Shown here one piece after another: positions 21,882-34,638 of a stretch of 64,000 nt of DNA (its first letter is position 1; each line of letters starts with the position of its first letter). Position numbers and translations under genes: made by a program. The notes below the pieces were generated by a model, which saw only the letters and a list, made by a program, of their open reading frames with translations, was not told the origin of the DNA and made no database searches. The stretch is from Amblyornis subalaris. Its lineage: Eukaryota > Chordata > Aves > Passeriformes > Ptilonorhynchidae. The DNA lies in contig JACAXG010000008.1 of NCBI GenBank assembly GCA_018881555.1, positions 1,101,383 through 1,165,382 on the forward strand, in the 5' to 3' direction.

Positions 21882-22455
21882 GGAACCACAGAGTGGTTTG
21901 GGTTGGAAGGGATCTTAAAGCTCATCTCATTCCTGCCATGGGCAGGGACACCTTCCGCTATCCCAGGTTGCTCCAAGCCCCATCCAACCTGGCCTTGGAC
22001 ACTTCCAGGGATGGGGCAGCCACAGCTTCTCTGGGCACCCTGTGCCAGGGCCTCACCACCCTCAGAGCGAGGAATTCCTTCCCAATATCCCATCTAACCC
22101 TGCCCTCTGGCAGTGGAAAGCCATTCCCCCTTGTCCTAACACTCCAGACTCTTGTCCAAAGTTCCTCTCCAGCTCTCTTGGAGCCCCCTTAGGCACTGGA
22201 AGCCTGGCCCCAGAGCAGAGGGGCTCCAGCCCTGGGAGCAGCTCCGGGGCCTCCTCTGGACTGGCCCCAGCAGCTCCACTTGCTTCTGCTGTTGCCCCCA
22301 GGGCTGGGGCAGCTCTGCAGGGGGGGTCTCACCTGAGCGGGGCACAGGGGCAGAATCCCCCTTTTTCTGCTGGCCTCGCTGTGGGATCAGCCCAGGACAA
22401 GGGCAGTTTCTGGGCTGCCAGTGCCCATGGCCAGGGCGTGTTGAGCTCCTGAGCA
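21882..22455 (-). repeat. CR1 LINE 3' fragment, longest copy in window
   Basis: Antisense CR1 of about 570 bp. It contains GTGGTTTGGGTTGGAAGGGA, CATCCAACCTGGCCTTGGAC, CCATTCCCCCTTGTCCTAAC, GGGGCTCCAGCCCTGGGAGC and AGGGGGGGTCTCACC. It reaches into the 3' part of the reverse transcriptase region but all frames are broken. Confidence 0.94.
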
Positions 22456-23250
22456 AGGCAGAGCGGTGCAGCTCCTGCTCTGGAGAGTTACTGGGACAGC
22501 CTCNGTGACCGCTTAATTTCCAACACATTGTGTTTCAGTGAAGGCAGAGGAACTGTTACTGCTGTAACAGTAAAAAACATCACTAAAAACTGATGGCTTT
22601 TATCTGTTTTGGCCCGGCCAAATTTTCTCTCCCAACAGTGAAGGGTTGCGGCGCTTCCAGCCCGGCAGGCGCAACCAAGTGGCTCTGCTGATCGGGTCTT
22701 GGCAGAGCTGGAGCTGGCTGGGGGTTAGTGACACATCTCCCAGTAATTATTAAGCCATTTTAACACCTTCAAATATCTGTACTTTTAAATTGTGTCCTTA
22801 CCGTGTTTTCTTTTTTCTTTTTTCCTTTTACGTTGGCTCTGTGTCCGCTTTATTGGGCAGAACTTGCCACAAGCCAGGACTCCAAACTGGTGCTATTCAA
22901 ACAGCACCAGAACCAGAGCAGGCACATGAACGTTCCCTGGGGAATGGGGATGTTTGGAGAGCAGCGGCGCTGCTGGACGGGAGTGGCAGCCCGGAGGATT
23001 TTGCAGGAGGGCCAGGATATAACAGGCGTAAACAACAATAAAAGCAGCTGGAGTTCTCCACTAGAAATTATAATTTTTGGGCTTGGGACCAAACTTTAGT
23101 ATTTCCATGGACTGAAAACATCATAAAAGATTATTTCGATGTAATTTGGGTATCATGATCTGGCTTCTGCCATCACCCAGCCCTTGCTGTTAATCATTTT
23201 GGTCCATCCCTGGCTGAAAGCACAGCCCTGCTTCCCTGANCTGCCCACGC
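22456..23250. other. Upstream intergenic single-copy DNA, no gene seen
   Basis: AT-rich, with a T/C-rich run near 22806-22835. Nothing recognisable. Confidence 0.6.
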
Positions 23251-23617
23251 TTCACACTGATTTAGGTTAGAAAAGATCTCCAAGGCCATGGAGTCCAAGC
23301 TGTGCCCGATCCCCACCTTGTCCCCGGCCCAGAGCACTGAGTGCCACATCCAGGAATTCCTTGAACACCTCCAGGGATGGGGATTCCAAATCTCCCTGGG
23401 CAGCCCCTGCCAATTGTTTGTTCCAGTTGTCCCAGACTTGCTGGGGAATCAAAACATCAAAGCAGCTTTTCCTGATTTTGAAAATCCTCCACTGTGGCCA
23501 TGGTAGACACATCCTAAAGAGGTGACTCCCTTTACATTGCCTTCCACAGAAGGAGTTGGGTTGGAAGAGACCTTNAGGACCATCCAGTTACTGGGAGATT
23601 TTCCATGATGCTGTCAG
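23251..23617 (-). repeat. Composite CR1-like repeat, copy B
   Basis: Same arrangement as 8549-8894: antisense CR1-type start, TGGAGTCCAAGCTGTGCC, CACCTCCAGGGATGGGGATT, the TTGCTGGGGAATC and TTTTGAAAATCCTCCACTGT segment, a second start (GGGTTGGAAGAGACC) and GCTGTCAG at the end. About 20 bp longer than copy A through small indels. Confidence 0.78.
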
Positions 23618-24703
23618 ACTCCCACTCCTCTCCCAGTCTCTGCCAGTGGGGTGGAGCTGAACCAGCACCCATTCCCAATCCCTTGGTGCACACACATCCC
23701 AACTCCTCCNATCACTTCCTCTGCTGCACAGGGGGATGTCCTTCCCAGTTCTCCCTCGTTAACGCCAGCTCCATCCCCTTTCCGCCTGCATGTGCACACC
23801 CAGGGAGAGCTCTTCAGTGCTTATTTACCTCTTGCCCACTCCAAGTTCCTCGTTCAGAATCTCACCTCCATTTATTATTTTTAAAAGATTCTGTCTTTAG
23901 TGATTGGAGAGAAGAGTTTGCCTTAAGTGCTCCAGTTCAGAAGGGATGTGNAGTGAACAGAAATCACTTTTTCTAACGAATCTCATTGTTTTGCAGGAAG
24001 CCGCTTCATGATTCTGAAAGCTTCCCAGTTTGGGTTGGTTTTTTTCCCTTGGGTTGGTTTGGGCAAATCCGCAGTTATATTTATATATAATCATATAAAC
24101 CTTTGTCCTTTCAAAGCCGCAGAAACCCCATCTATTCTCTGCTTCATCCTCCTCTCCCTCACATTTTGATTTACCTAAAAAATCCATCTCCAGACTCCAC
24201 ACCAGATTCCCCAAGGAGCATAGGGAGTGCCAGAGCTGCTCAAGGCAGACCCAGGGTCCAGCCTACCCCAGTATCTTGTCCTGGATTAGCAGCACACGGA
24301 TCAGAAGGACAGAGTTTTGCAGTATGCAGATACCCTTAATCTCTTCCTGGTTTTATTGGTTTAAGCTCTGAAGCATGAAAAAATATTCTAATTACATTAC
24401 AAAAATTGATACAGTAATCATTACTCTGGATACCCTTGATATTCATANAGGTGCCCAGCGCCTCTCCCACTCTTGCTGCTGTGGTAACAAGGACCACTGG
24501 ACATCTCCTGAAAAATCCTGTTTATCAGTTTTCAATTTCCTGCCTTTTAAGTTTAACTCCTCAAATTGGCAATAATCCCCTCTCATCGTACCTGAGCTCC
24601 ATCCACTCTGTGCTGCCTGCANCCAATCTGGCCCTCTCAGACAGGAAACTAAATATAATAACAGCCTGTGCATCTGCCACTGCTGTGTTTTTCCTGGAAG
24701 AAA
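23618..24703. other. Upstream intergenic single-copy DNA, no gene seen
   Basis: AT-rich, with T/G-rich stretch 24020-24080. No exon or repeat recognised. Confidence 0.6.
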
Positions 24704-24764
24704 TATTGGACTCAATGATCTTAAAGGCCTTTTCCAAGCAAAATGATTCCATCATCCTGTGATT
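24704..24764 (+). repeat. CR1-like 3' tail
   Basis: ATTGGACTCAATGATCTTAA, AGGCCTTTTCCAA and AATGATTCCATCATCCTGTG form a CR1-type 3' terminus with the octamer-like end. Confidence 0.72.
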
Positions 24765-27510
24765 TCGTTGGGATTGTGAGTACCTGGAGGTGAGGCAGCA
24801 CTGACTAACCCCAGCAGTGAGTGTGTCCCCCCTGTGCTGAGCGCAGCCCCTCTCCCACTACGGCTAAAACGTTCCCCTCCTCCCTCAGGGCTCCACAGCA
24901 GCCACGCTCAGTGCATCCAACCAGCAGTTCCCAGGAAAAATGGAATCNTGTCCACTCCAGACTGAGCTCTCCCCTCTCGGAGCCATCGGTGTTGCCACTT
25001 ACGAGGCACTAAATCATGGCAAAGCTGCAGCTGCGATCCTGAACGAGCCAGGAAAGGATGTTGGTGCTGTAAAGCAGCGTTTTACGTCTTTAGTGGGGTC
25101 CTGACGGAGGCATGTGGAAATGGGGACGGTCACTTCGGGGTGCCGTGCCGTGTGTCAGTGCCCCGTGAGCCACGCGCGTGCCAAGCCCGGCTCCCAGCGC
25201 CAGCCGCTCGCTGAGCTCCCGAGACTCAACCCNTCCTTCGCGAGCCCTGCTCAGCCTTGGGAGCTCTGCCCTCACACCAGCACGGGCTGCAGACCTCCTG
25301 GGGTAACAGTGGGGCTGTTCTGCTTCTCTCACCCCGAGGATGATGCGTCAGGGAGGGCAGCATTGGGGTTTGGTGCGTTGTTATCACTCCAGGTTGGACC
25401 GGGCACCCAGAACCCAAGGCCCACCCACAGCACNCTCCCGCTGCCTGAGGCTTTGCAGTGCTGGGGACACACTCCNCCTGCCCCAGGGGAGATTTGCTCC
25501 ACCAAAAAAAACCCCAAAAACCCACAGAACAAAACAAAAAATCACCAGAAAAATAAACCAAACCCAACAACACCACCACCAAACCCAAACCAAGGCTGAT
25601 CTTTTTAGCAAGAGAATTTGTTTGGAAGTAAACAGTGGTTAAACACATCCAAGAGCATATTCCAAAACATTTCTTAACTTGCCTGTCAAATGAGGTGGTG
25701 GATTCAGCCAAATTGTTACTGGATGAGCAAAGACTCTGCCAGAAAGGCCTCGGCCCCNTGGCTGCACCCGTCGGGGCGTGGCGCGATCTCCATCGTGGGA
25801 GGAGCTCACCCACATCGACTTTCAGAGCTGCTGTGTCANTAAACATTGCCTTTATCTGGGCAACTGGCAGAGCAAACACAAAATCCTGTTCTAACCGACC
25901 AGTGGAAGCAGCCCAGAGAGCGCTGGAGCAGCAGGAAGGAGGAATAAAACAATCTCAAAGGCTGCTGGTGTGGCAGAGGCTGCCGCGCTGGCAGAGGTCA
26001 GCGTGGACAACTGTAATGGACGTGGGACAAGCAATTAATTTGTTGGGTGAAGTCAGGGTTGGGAAAGCAGCCAGAGCTCCTGCTTATCTGGTGTTCAGAA
26101 AATAATGGATTTTTGGAGCAGAGGCCAACGAAAAGCTCAGATCCTTAACTTGGGGCTTTGTTGTTGCTGTTTACAAAGAGAAGGTGTCAGTGAGGCTCTG
26201 GTTTCCAGGGAGGACAGGGGACAGCAAGTTCCCTTCAAGGATATGGTCGCTTAGATACCTTGCTAGATCCTTATTTATGTAAGAGAAACATTATTTTTGT
26301 ATTTGTAGCTTATTGAATTATAAAACATTAAAATATATCGGAATTATAAATAGCTTATAACTTATGAAATATATGAAGTTATTAAATCTACAGGACGTTA
26401 TGGATTGTTTCCAGGAAAAAATTGCAATGAACACTCTGTGCTAAATGAAGTATCTGGGCCTAATTCTCTGTTACAACACTGGTGTGACCCCTGGAAGACC
26501 AGAGCAGNTCTGAGAGCCAACCTCAGCTGCTCCACGGAGGGAAACATTCCCATTCCTTTGCTGCTCTCGGAGCTCCACAACATCACACACACAGAGTTAT
26601 TCTCCATTTCCAGGTGCCTCCTGGCTGCTGCCTCCTGTGCCCCAGCCCTGCTGCTGCTTTGGGAAGGAAAAGGCTCCGGGGGGAGGAGGAGGAGGAGCCC
26701 CTGGCTGTGAGCTGAAGCCAAGCTGGTGGATGTGGGGCCAGGCCAGGTTTGGATGGGAGGGTTCCCTCACCCTGGTGCTGACACCCACGGTGTGCCACAG
26801 AGGGGTCCCTGCGGTGCTGCATCCCGGGGTGACATCCCTGGCACCCCTGTGGGGTGGCAGATGCTCTGTGACCCACCAGAGCTGGCACAGGGTGGAGTGG
26901 ATCCATCACCCNCTGCTCTGAGCATGGGATGTGGCAGTGCCACGTCCTCAGTCCCATCCCAGCTGCCCCATTCCCTGCAGGGAGGGACGGGCACCAACCT
27001 GCCAGGAGCACCCAGCATTCCCTGCNGAGGGATAAACCCTCCAGGAGCTCTCTCTCCATGGGACCAGGCTCAGTGCTAAGAGAGCAGCTCTGGCAGGAGG
27101 TGCCAGTGCACAGTAACAGCCACTGCTCTGATTTTTATCAAAACTTACACCATGTTTTATCATATCCTGNGTATTGGGAGCTCAGCATCTTGGAAAAAGA
27201 ATTTTTGATAATTAAAAAAAAAAAATAGCCACATTTTGAGCTTTTACAAGTGCAGAGATGGTGAATTTTGTCACTTCAGTACAGGTTCTTAATGTAAAAT
27301 ACCACCAGACCTGTACACAGGACCTGCAGAATTATTGTCAGCAAGTCCTGGGTTCTTTGCTAATTTGTTTCAGTTTTCAAACCATAATTGTCTCCATCAA
27401 GAAGACAGTTTCAGAAATGACCAAAATTGAATTCAGAATCAAATCAAATTTTTTCTAAATACCAGTTTTAAAGCCAAACTTGCTGTATTCTGGAAAACCA
27501 ACCACACAAT
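24765..27510. other. Upstream intergenic DNA with low-complexity A/C tract
   Basis: Contains a short CpG-dense patch at about 25110-25260, an A/C-only tract at 25503-25592 and a very AT-rich block at 26270-26400 (TATAAATAGCTTATAACTTA) that could be a matrix-attachment-like sequence. GC-richer DNA follows at 26600-27080. No gene was seen. Confidence 0.55.
25503..25592. repeat. A/C-rich low-complexity tract
   Basis: About 90 bp that is almost only A and C on the plus strand (AAACCCAAACC-like words), with no fixed unit. Confidence 0.85.
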
Positions 27511-27590
27511 CTGGACTTGGCAGTGCCAGGTTTACCACTGGACTTGATGATCTGGAAGGTCCTTTCCAATCCAAACGATTTTGTGGTTCT
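27511..27590 (+). repeat. CR1-like 3' tail
   Basis: CTTGGCAGTGCCAGGTTTAC then TTGATGATCTGGAAGGTCC and CCAATCCAAACGATTTTGTG. This is a CR1-subfamily 3' end in sense orientation. Confidence 0.78.
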
Positions 27591-29009
27591 CTGTAACACA
27601 TGGTTAGAGAAGGGAGTCCCAGTGCAGGGTCAGGTACCCCCATTTCCACCTCCAAGGGAAGCTGGAGAGGGCAGGGGAGGTGATTCTTGCTCTCCCAAGA
27701 ATAAGTTTTGGGTCACCTCGCAGCAATTCCCACTTTCTGACCAGGAGCTCAGGTCACTTCGGTCACCTCTGCCTTGGGGACAGAGGAGACTTGTGGCATT
27801 TCCCACCAGCCCNTGGACAGCTCCCACCCCCTGAAGCCCCATCAATACCTGTCCCAGGCTTTGAAAGCCATCCAAGTGCTTGAGAGGAATGGATCAATCC
27901 ATTACACTGGAGACACTTCCAGCCCGTTCCTGGGAGATCACAAATATTTCACCCAGGCAGCTCTATCAGGCAGCACTTCAGCCAGATCATTAAACCTGCT
28001 GCCACTCACAGGCANCGAGAACTTCTGCTCTCCAAACACTTCTGATTCTCTCAGTTACTTATTTACTGAGAATATTTTGATTTGCTTAATGCTTGGAACA
28101 TCTTCCTTCAATACTGAATTAAAAATGATGGAATTGCCCACTCACGGTAATTAAATACAACAGCTTCCTCCAAATAATGATAGTTTTGTAATGGCAGACA
28201 ACAAACGATCCAGCCAGCGCAGGCAGGTCTCCTCCTCCCCTTCTGGCTGTGCTGCCTGGACTTTTCTAAGGGACAAAGTGGCATCAGAGCTGATGGAATC
28301 ACTCAGGATGCTCCTGAGAGGCTTTTCCCTCCCAGCCATGAGCGCCCTTTTTCTGTCCTTTACAGCTTCACCAAATTTTAAGCAAAACACTTCAAAAATA
28401 CTTGACAGATTTTTTTCCCCCAAAGAATTCCTACAGAAAATGCTTTTTATATTTCTGAAAAATACCTTTGACTGGTGACATCTGTGCCAGCCCCTGATTA
28501 GGGCATGGCATTTGGAGAGGAGACCAACTCACAACACACCTTTGTGAAGCTGCAGGCATCCTCCTGCCAGCCTCTGGCTGAGAATTCCCTGGAAGAGCCC
28601 CAACGCCTCCTTGGAAAGCATCACCCATCTGCAGAGCCCAGCACTGACAGCTCCAAGCTGGGATTGCTCCTGGGCCGGTTCCACTCCCCAGCATTCCCTG
28701 CTGCAGCCTGGACACTGCCCAAGAGGATCCCGTTGGGACGGGCAGAGCTGGAGTCTCCACGGTGCCATGGACCCCCCTGGCTCACATCCCTGTAGATGAG
28801 TCCCTGGTACTTGGCCAGTGCTGCCCAGAAGCTAATTACTCTTTAATTTCTTTTTTAATGGCAGAGTGTGCACAAAGCACGTGGATTCCATGAGGGCTGA
28901 CTTTGCCTGTATCAAATATGGGTCAGACATGTTTGGTTTCTAAATAACTTCCAGGGGGTTGTGAGCCCACTGGATGTTTCCTATCAGCATCAAAAGCTTG
29001 GACACCAAG
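27591..29009. other. Upstream intergenic single-copy DNA, no gene seen
   Basis: Mixed composition. GC-richer at 28500-28790. No repeat or exon recognised. Confidence 0.6.
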
Positions 29010-29120
29010 TCACAGAATCATGGAATTCCAGACTGGTTTGGGATGGAAGGGACCTTAAAGACCACCCAGTTCCAACCCTCTGATGGGCACGGACACCTTC
29101 CACAGGACACCTTCCATGAC
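29010..29120 (-). repeat. CR1 LINE 3' fragment with internal duplication
   Basis: Antisense start TCACAGAATCATGGAATTCC, GGTTTGGGATGGAAGGGACC and GGACACCTTCCA. The GGACACCTTCCA word then occurs a second time after 6 bp, so the copy carries a small internal duplication and breaks off. Confidence 0.87.
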
Positions 29121-32100
29121 CACGTGCAGTGTTCTCACACTCACACCTTCCTGACNTTCAAACGGTGTCCTTTGGGAATTTAATGATGTTTATTGAACTG
29201 AAGAGAGGCNTCTTTTACCACAGCAAAGAAAATCATCCCAGGAACTTCACAGATTTTGTTGTTTGTTTGCTGTAGTAGGGANTTACAGAAAACAGTAACA
29301 GGGAGTTACAGTTCATACAAGGAGGAATTTATGCACTGAATAGGCTCCCCTTTGGACCAGCCCAGCCCAGTTAGTCCCAGACCACCAAACACTGCTTTCT
29401 ATTCCCTAATTCTGATTGAGCTGCAAGCCCAGTGGANTCCCCACCAAGGAAGGTGCTGTGGTACCAAACACCATCATAGCTGGGCCTCTGCTTAATTAGT
29501 CCTGACAAATCTTGGTAATGAATCATTGAGAATATGAGTTAAGCATAAAATAAAGCAAACAGCAAGGATCTTATGTAATTCTTCCTACTTCAATGGCTGC
29601 TGGAATTGAGTCATGAGATTGTTTTGGAACATTTTATGACAGAAGTCAGGAGAGCTCTTTGTAAATGAAGTTTTAACTTTTTTTTTTTAAGACTCTTCAT
29701 GGCTGTGCATGTTTTGTAAAAGTGCAGCTCTTTTCCTCATCTCTTTTATTTATTCCCCTGATGTCTCTCCTCACTCAGTTTGCAGCAAGCCTGGTCTGGG
29801 CAAGGTTTTACCCCTGTGTACAACAACAGCAAACTCAGGCAAAATCCATCGACAGCCTGGGCTCCCCAGCTACTGACAACAGATCCTTTCTGCTGCTGTG
29901 GGTTTAGGGCATAGATGTGTGCCTTTGTTCACTTGCTTTGATAGACTGAATATCAGACAATCTGACTTTTCCTCTGTTTTCTGGTACTTGACCATGACTT
30001 TCTTTCATGCCCTATTATACTCCATGAAATGCATTTTTCCTTGGCTCACCTCTCTCAGTACTCACCCTGTGGGCCACTGGATGCCAGTGTTCATCTCCAG
30101 GGAAGGCAGCACTGGACCACGCTGTGCCAGGCTGTGCCAGGCTNTGCCAGGCTGCATCCCCCCCACCCAGCCCAGCCCACCCAGCTGGCTGGGGCATGGG
30201 GACAGCTGGGTCCTCGGCGTGGGTCCTGTTCCACCCAACCACACCCTGTGGGGCCATGGAAGAGTGGGAATGTGGTCTGGGAGCACAGGCTTGAGCTCAG
30301 GGTCTACCCAGCAGTTTCAGGGTGTTCCCTCTTCAAGACTCACTGTGTTTTACACAGGAAAAAACCAATTTACAGGGACTGGGAACATCTCCATCACCTC
30401 TGAGCTGCTCTAATAATATTGGTTTGTTTGAGATGCCTCATCACTGGAATAAATTTTCAAACCTCACTTAGGGCTTTGGAAAGTGCAGGTGTTGAATTTC
30501 CTCTCTCAGGAAATCCTGGGCTAATAAGAGCATTCCCGACCGGCTGCTGGAGCTAAAGGAGTACAGAAAGGAACTCAAAATAACTGGAGTTACTGCGGGA
30601 CAAAATCCAAACCGTCATTGTTTAACCCTCTTTGTGGGGAGCAGCGGGACACTGATGGGGCCTTTAAAGAGTTCCAAAGGACTCTGCTGCAGAGGAGGCT
30701 CTCCGAGGTGCTGGAATTGTGCTGCAAGTAGGTGAACTACTTTAGTGAGGCACCGGCGGGCCGGGCTGGCAGCCTCAGAGCTGATCCACTTCCACTGAGG
30801 TCGAGGAAAACTCATTAATTTCAAAGATTGGAGCGTTAATTTGGAACCCAATGGCAGAGCAGTGGGAGCCAGTGTGGAGCGTTAAAGAACACGAGGACAC
30901 CCTTGCAGCCTGGTCACACGGATCCCAGAGCTGGCTGCAGGCACAACCAGGTTGAATTCCCTACACAGGAGATTAAGTGGGCCACAGGGGCTACAAACAG
31001 GCTCTGCGTGCGTGTATCGATGTTTTTACGCCCAGAGAAAATGGATTTTATCCCCAATTAGTCCCAGTCAGGGACTGCCCTCAGCGGGGCNTTCCGATGG
31101 CTCAGGATTCGCCGCNGTACAAATTGTGATGCCCGAGGGTTAAACGGGGGAACTGCCTCAATGCCCTGACAAAAATTCCATCCAAACCTCAGCCATCCTC
31201 ATGACTCNCTTTGGGAGACAATTATTGTTACCCACAAACTGGTGGAAGAGGCACAAAGAGTGAGGAAAAGGCTTTTATAAATACAGGGGTGGTTGTGTCC
31301 ACACAGAGCTCTCCTTTTCCACCTTGTTGGCTCTTGAGTTCTGTTGAGTCCTTCAGGGGAACCAAAACACTTTGCCNGACTGAAACTAAAAACACCTGAA
31401 TGAACATTTTAAATATTTTCATTATTTTTTCCAATTAAATGGAAACAAATATGATAATTTCTTGAAATTATTGACTCATTTTGTTGAAAAAATGATGTCC
31501 AAATGGAGATGTTTCCTGTGCAAGCTGTAATGCAGCCTCTGGCCTCACTGGAGCTGTCCCTAAGGGCTGTGGCCCTGTCACCAAGCAGGGCCTGGGCTGT
31601 AGAGTGGAGGTCCTGGCTGAGGACCCAGCATCCAGCTGGACACAGCCCTGGGCTTTGCTTTGGGCTGGCTCTGCTCTGGACTGGATGCTGGATCGTGTTA
31701 GGGATGCTGCCAGACCCATCTCCCATCTCATTTATCCAAAATAAATCCCTTTTCCTCGCTTCAAAATGAGCTGCCCAGTGAAAAGCAGGGCTTNGGAAAG
31801 GGGGATTTGGGGAGATTTGTGTAGGAAATGCTCCCCCAGCTCCTGATGCTGCTGCAGGCTCCGACCTGGCCCCATCTGTGCCTTCCACTGGAGCCAGACA
31901 CGGCCCTCCCTGGGGAAACACAGCCAAAGGGCCTCCTGCAGCCGTCCCTGATTCATAACCACAATTAAATATTGAGGTAATGCTGTAAAATAGGTGATTT
32001 CACCCTGCCCCTTCTCCCAGCTTTTCCCAGATGTGAAAGGAGCTGCTCTGTGCCGAGCACCTTCAGCAAGTGTTATTTTATTGTGATATGCAGAGCTGAA

Positions 32101-34580
32101 ACCCAAATCTGATACAGATATTGGATCAAACCTTGTACTCCGTGGCAATCTAATTTTATCCTGACATGTTGATTGCTTGCTCTTCATCTCGGCTGCTGTC
32201 CCAAAGGGTGCTAAGTGGAGGAGCTGTTTTTTTTTTTTTTTTCCTTTCCTGCAAGAAGATGACATGAAATAAATTCAGAAGAACACACACAAGAACAATG
32301 TGGGGTTTGTTATTCACAAGACAGCTCTGAGAAGGGAAAAAAATTGGAGCTGAGATTTTTGAGGGATGGTACAAAATATGATGGAATTTCTGACTAATAA
32401 ATCACACAGAACCATTCCAAACCAAGGGAACTGGGACATGGAGGGGCTTTTGAAAATCACTCTGTATTGTTCTCCCTGCTTTCCATCGGGTGGGAAACAT
32501 GGAATTTCTTGGAAAAGCCAGGCCTTTGACACATGGACAAATGCTACTTAGGAATTTACAGCTCACAGAGCAACGAAGTCCAAATCCAAAATTTAGGTGC
32601 AGTGTCTACTCAGGGATTTGGAAGTTTTAAGTAAGGAATCTCCATCAGATCTACATACAACACTTCTAGGAAGGAATGCTGAGCTTTGCCTCAGTGGAGA
32701 ATTAATTACCTGTCCTTTAATAAGGGCTTGCAAAAATTAAAAGAATTTTCACATACTTCCATGGATATAAAATTCCAAATAGAAAGCTGAGCAATGCCAG
32801 GAAGGGACACAGCACCAGACAGGAATGGAAAAGCAACACAAGCCCTTGAGAGCACCAAAGCAAAGGCAGATAGGAGGAGAAACAAGACCCACATCAGCCA
32901 GAAAGCCACAATCAGGAGATGCTTGANTGAAAAGAACATCTCTCACTCAAACGTTGGTGTATTTTAACAGAAAAGGTCCATAATTAAACCATTTCTCCCC
33001 ATTTATCTCTGTCAAAAGCACCCACTCTCCCCAGTTTGGCCACTCACTGCAGTGAAAGATCCCTGGCCCATCTCTCTGTGCATTCCCCTGGGGGTCCCAG
33101 GTTCAGCTCAGCAAATATCGGTGCTGCCAATGAAAGATCAAAACCCACTGTCGACATTTACAGAACAAANCTCTGCTGTTAATTTTCTCACAAATATTTA
33201 AGAAAAAAGTCAAACACAAACTCACCAGCCTGTCAGGAAAGCCTCATTTGCACCCTTGACAATCCAGAATTTCTCACTCACTTCTAATAAACCCAAACTT
33301 AGAAGTGTTTCTTAATTTTAGCAACTTTTTTTTTCTCTTGACCCAGATACACACAGGCTTTTGCTACTGGGAAATGCAACGTTCATGCAGCAGTGCTAAA
33401 ACCACCACTTAAAACTTGGAGAGTTTTTCTTCCCTCTCTTTAATTACCCACCTCGATGGTGCTCTGCATTACCTCTAAGTTTAGAAGGTGTCTTATATTC
33501 CCCCTCTGGTTCTCCATTAGCTCAGGGTCTAACTCTGCCTAAATCAAACAATATTTTAAGACAGACCAATGGTGGCTCAGGGTTGGCNTGAGTAGACAAG
33601 AATAAATTTGCTTTTTATAAGGTTTTTATTAAAGGCAATTCGGTTTGGAGAAGCAGAAGATGAAATTAAAGGAGAGATGCTGGACTGGATGTTAATTGCA
33701 GACAGTTAATTTAATTAGAGGGATGGCTGATGAGTGCAGGGCAGCTCTGGCTGGAGACTCCATGTGGGCTCCTGCTCCAGCTCCGCCACAACNGTGGAGA
33801 AAAATCAATGTCCTCAACACATCCATTAACTTTCCTGGGGGTTTCACTCATTAGCAATTTTCCTTCTCATGCTCTTTGAGGGGAAAAAAAGACAAGATGG
33901 AATTCTGGAGAAGAGAGAAACAAGTAAAAGACAGGCAAACCCATGAGAGCACTTAGGGAGGAAAAAACCCTCTCGTGTTTCTTCTTGTATTTTGTCCTTA
34001 ACTTTTCCATTTACACTCGGTAGCTCCGGCGGCAGAGGGTTACGTAAGGCACTCCCACGTCACCAGAGGCAGCTCCAAAGGGCAGAGCTTTCGCCCNGGC
34101 CATGCCAGGGCAGAGCCTGCCCAGCCCCTGCTTTGGGGGAACCACAGGAGTTTGCAGGAGGTTTTAGTGTTTTTAAGCAAGACATTAATTCTAAACAGGA
34201 ATTCTAGTTCAAACCCGTAAATCATCAACTCACCATCAAAGCCACACTCCAGAGCCAGCAGGATTAAGATGTGTTGAGACTTAACACATCATCATTTGAA
34301 ATCAGAGTAACCACTGACAAGCCTTTTGAAACACAGCAAATTTCCTTTATCCTCACTGCCAGGAAGGAGAGTGTCCCCTTCCAAAGTGGGAATTTTTACT
34401 GTCACTTTATGTCACTCTCTGTTTTCATGAAGCAAAAGTTATGAAGACATTTCAAGTGTAAATTACTGCTTAATTCCCACCAGAACTAAGCTGGAATTCT
34501 CTAGATCAGAGTATTTCAGAGTTCATTTTCCATGTCTGTACCAGTACAACTCTGGTGTAGTTCAAATCTAAGGAGCACTT
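29121..34580. other. Upstream intergenic single-copy DNA, no gene seen
   Basis: Mostly AT-rich, with poly-T runs at about 29680-29690 and 32227-32242 and CpG-containing patches near 30540-30800. No exon, RNA gene or transposon was recognised. Frames such as 31409-31927 (minus) and 31732-32265 (minus) contain N and lack homology. Confidence 0.55.
30121..30150. repeat. 10-bp tandem repeat, 3 copies
   Basis: GCTGTGCCAG three times, the third with an N in place of G. Confidence 0.9.
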
Positions 34581-34638
34581 AAGGTTGGACTTCATGGTCT
34601 TGGAGGTCTTTTTCAACCTTGATAATTCTGTGATTCTA
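34581..34638 (+). repeat. CR1-like 3' tail
   Basis: AGGTTGGACTTCATGGTCTT, GGAGGTCTTTTTCAACCTT and AATTCTGTGATTCT. Sense-orientation end of a CR1 subfamily. Confidence 0.8.
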
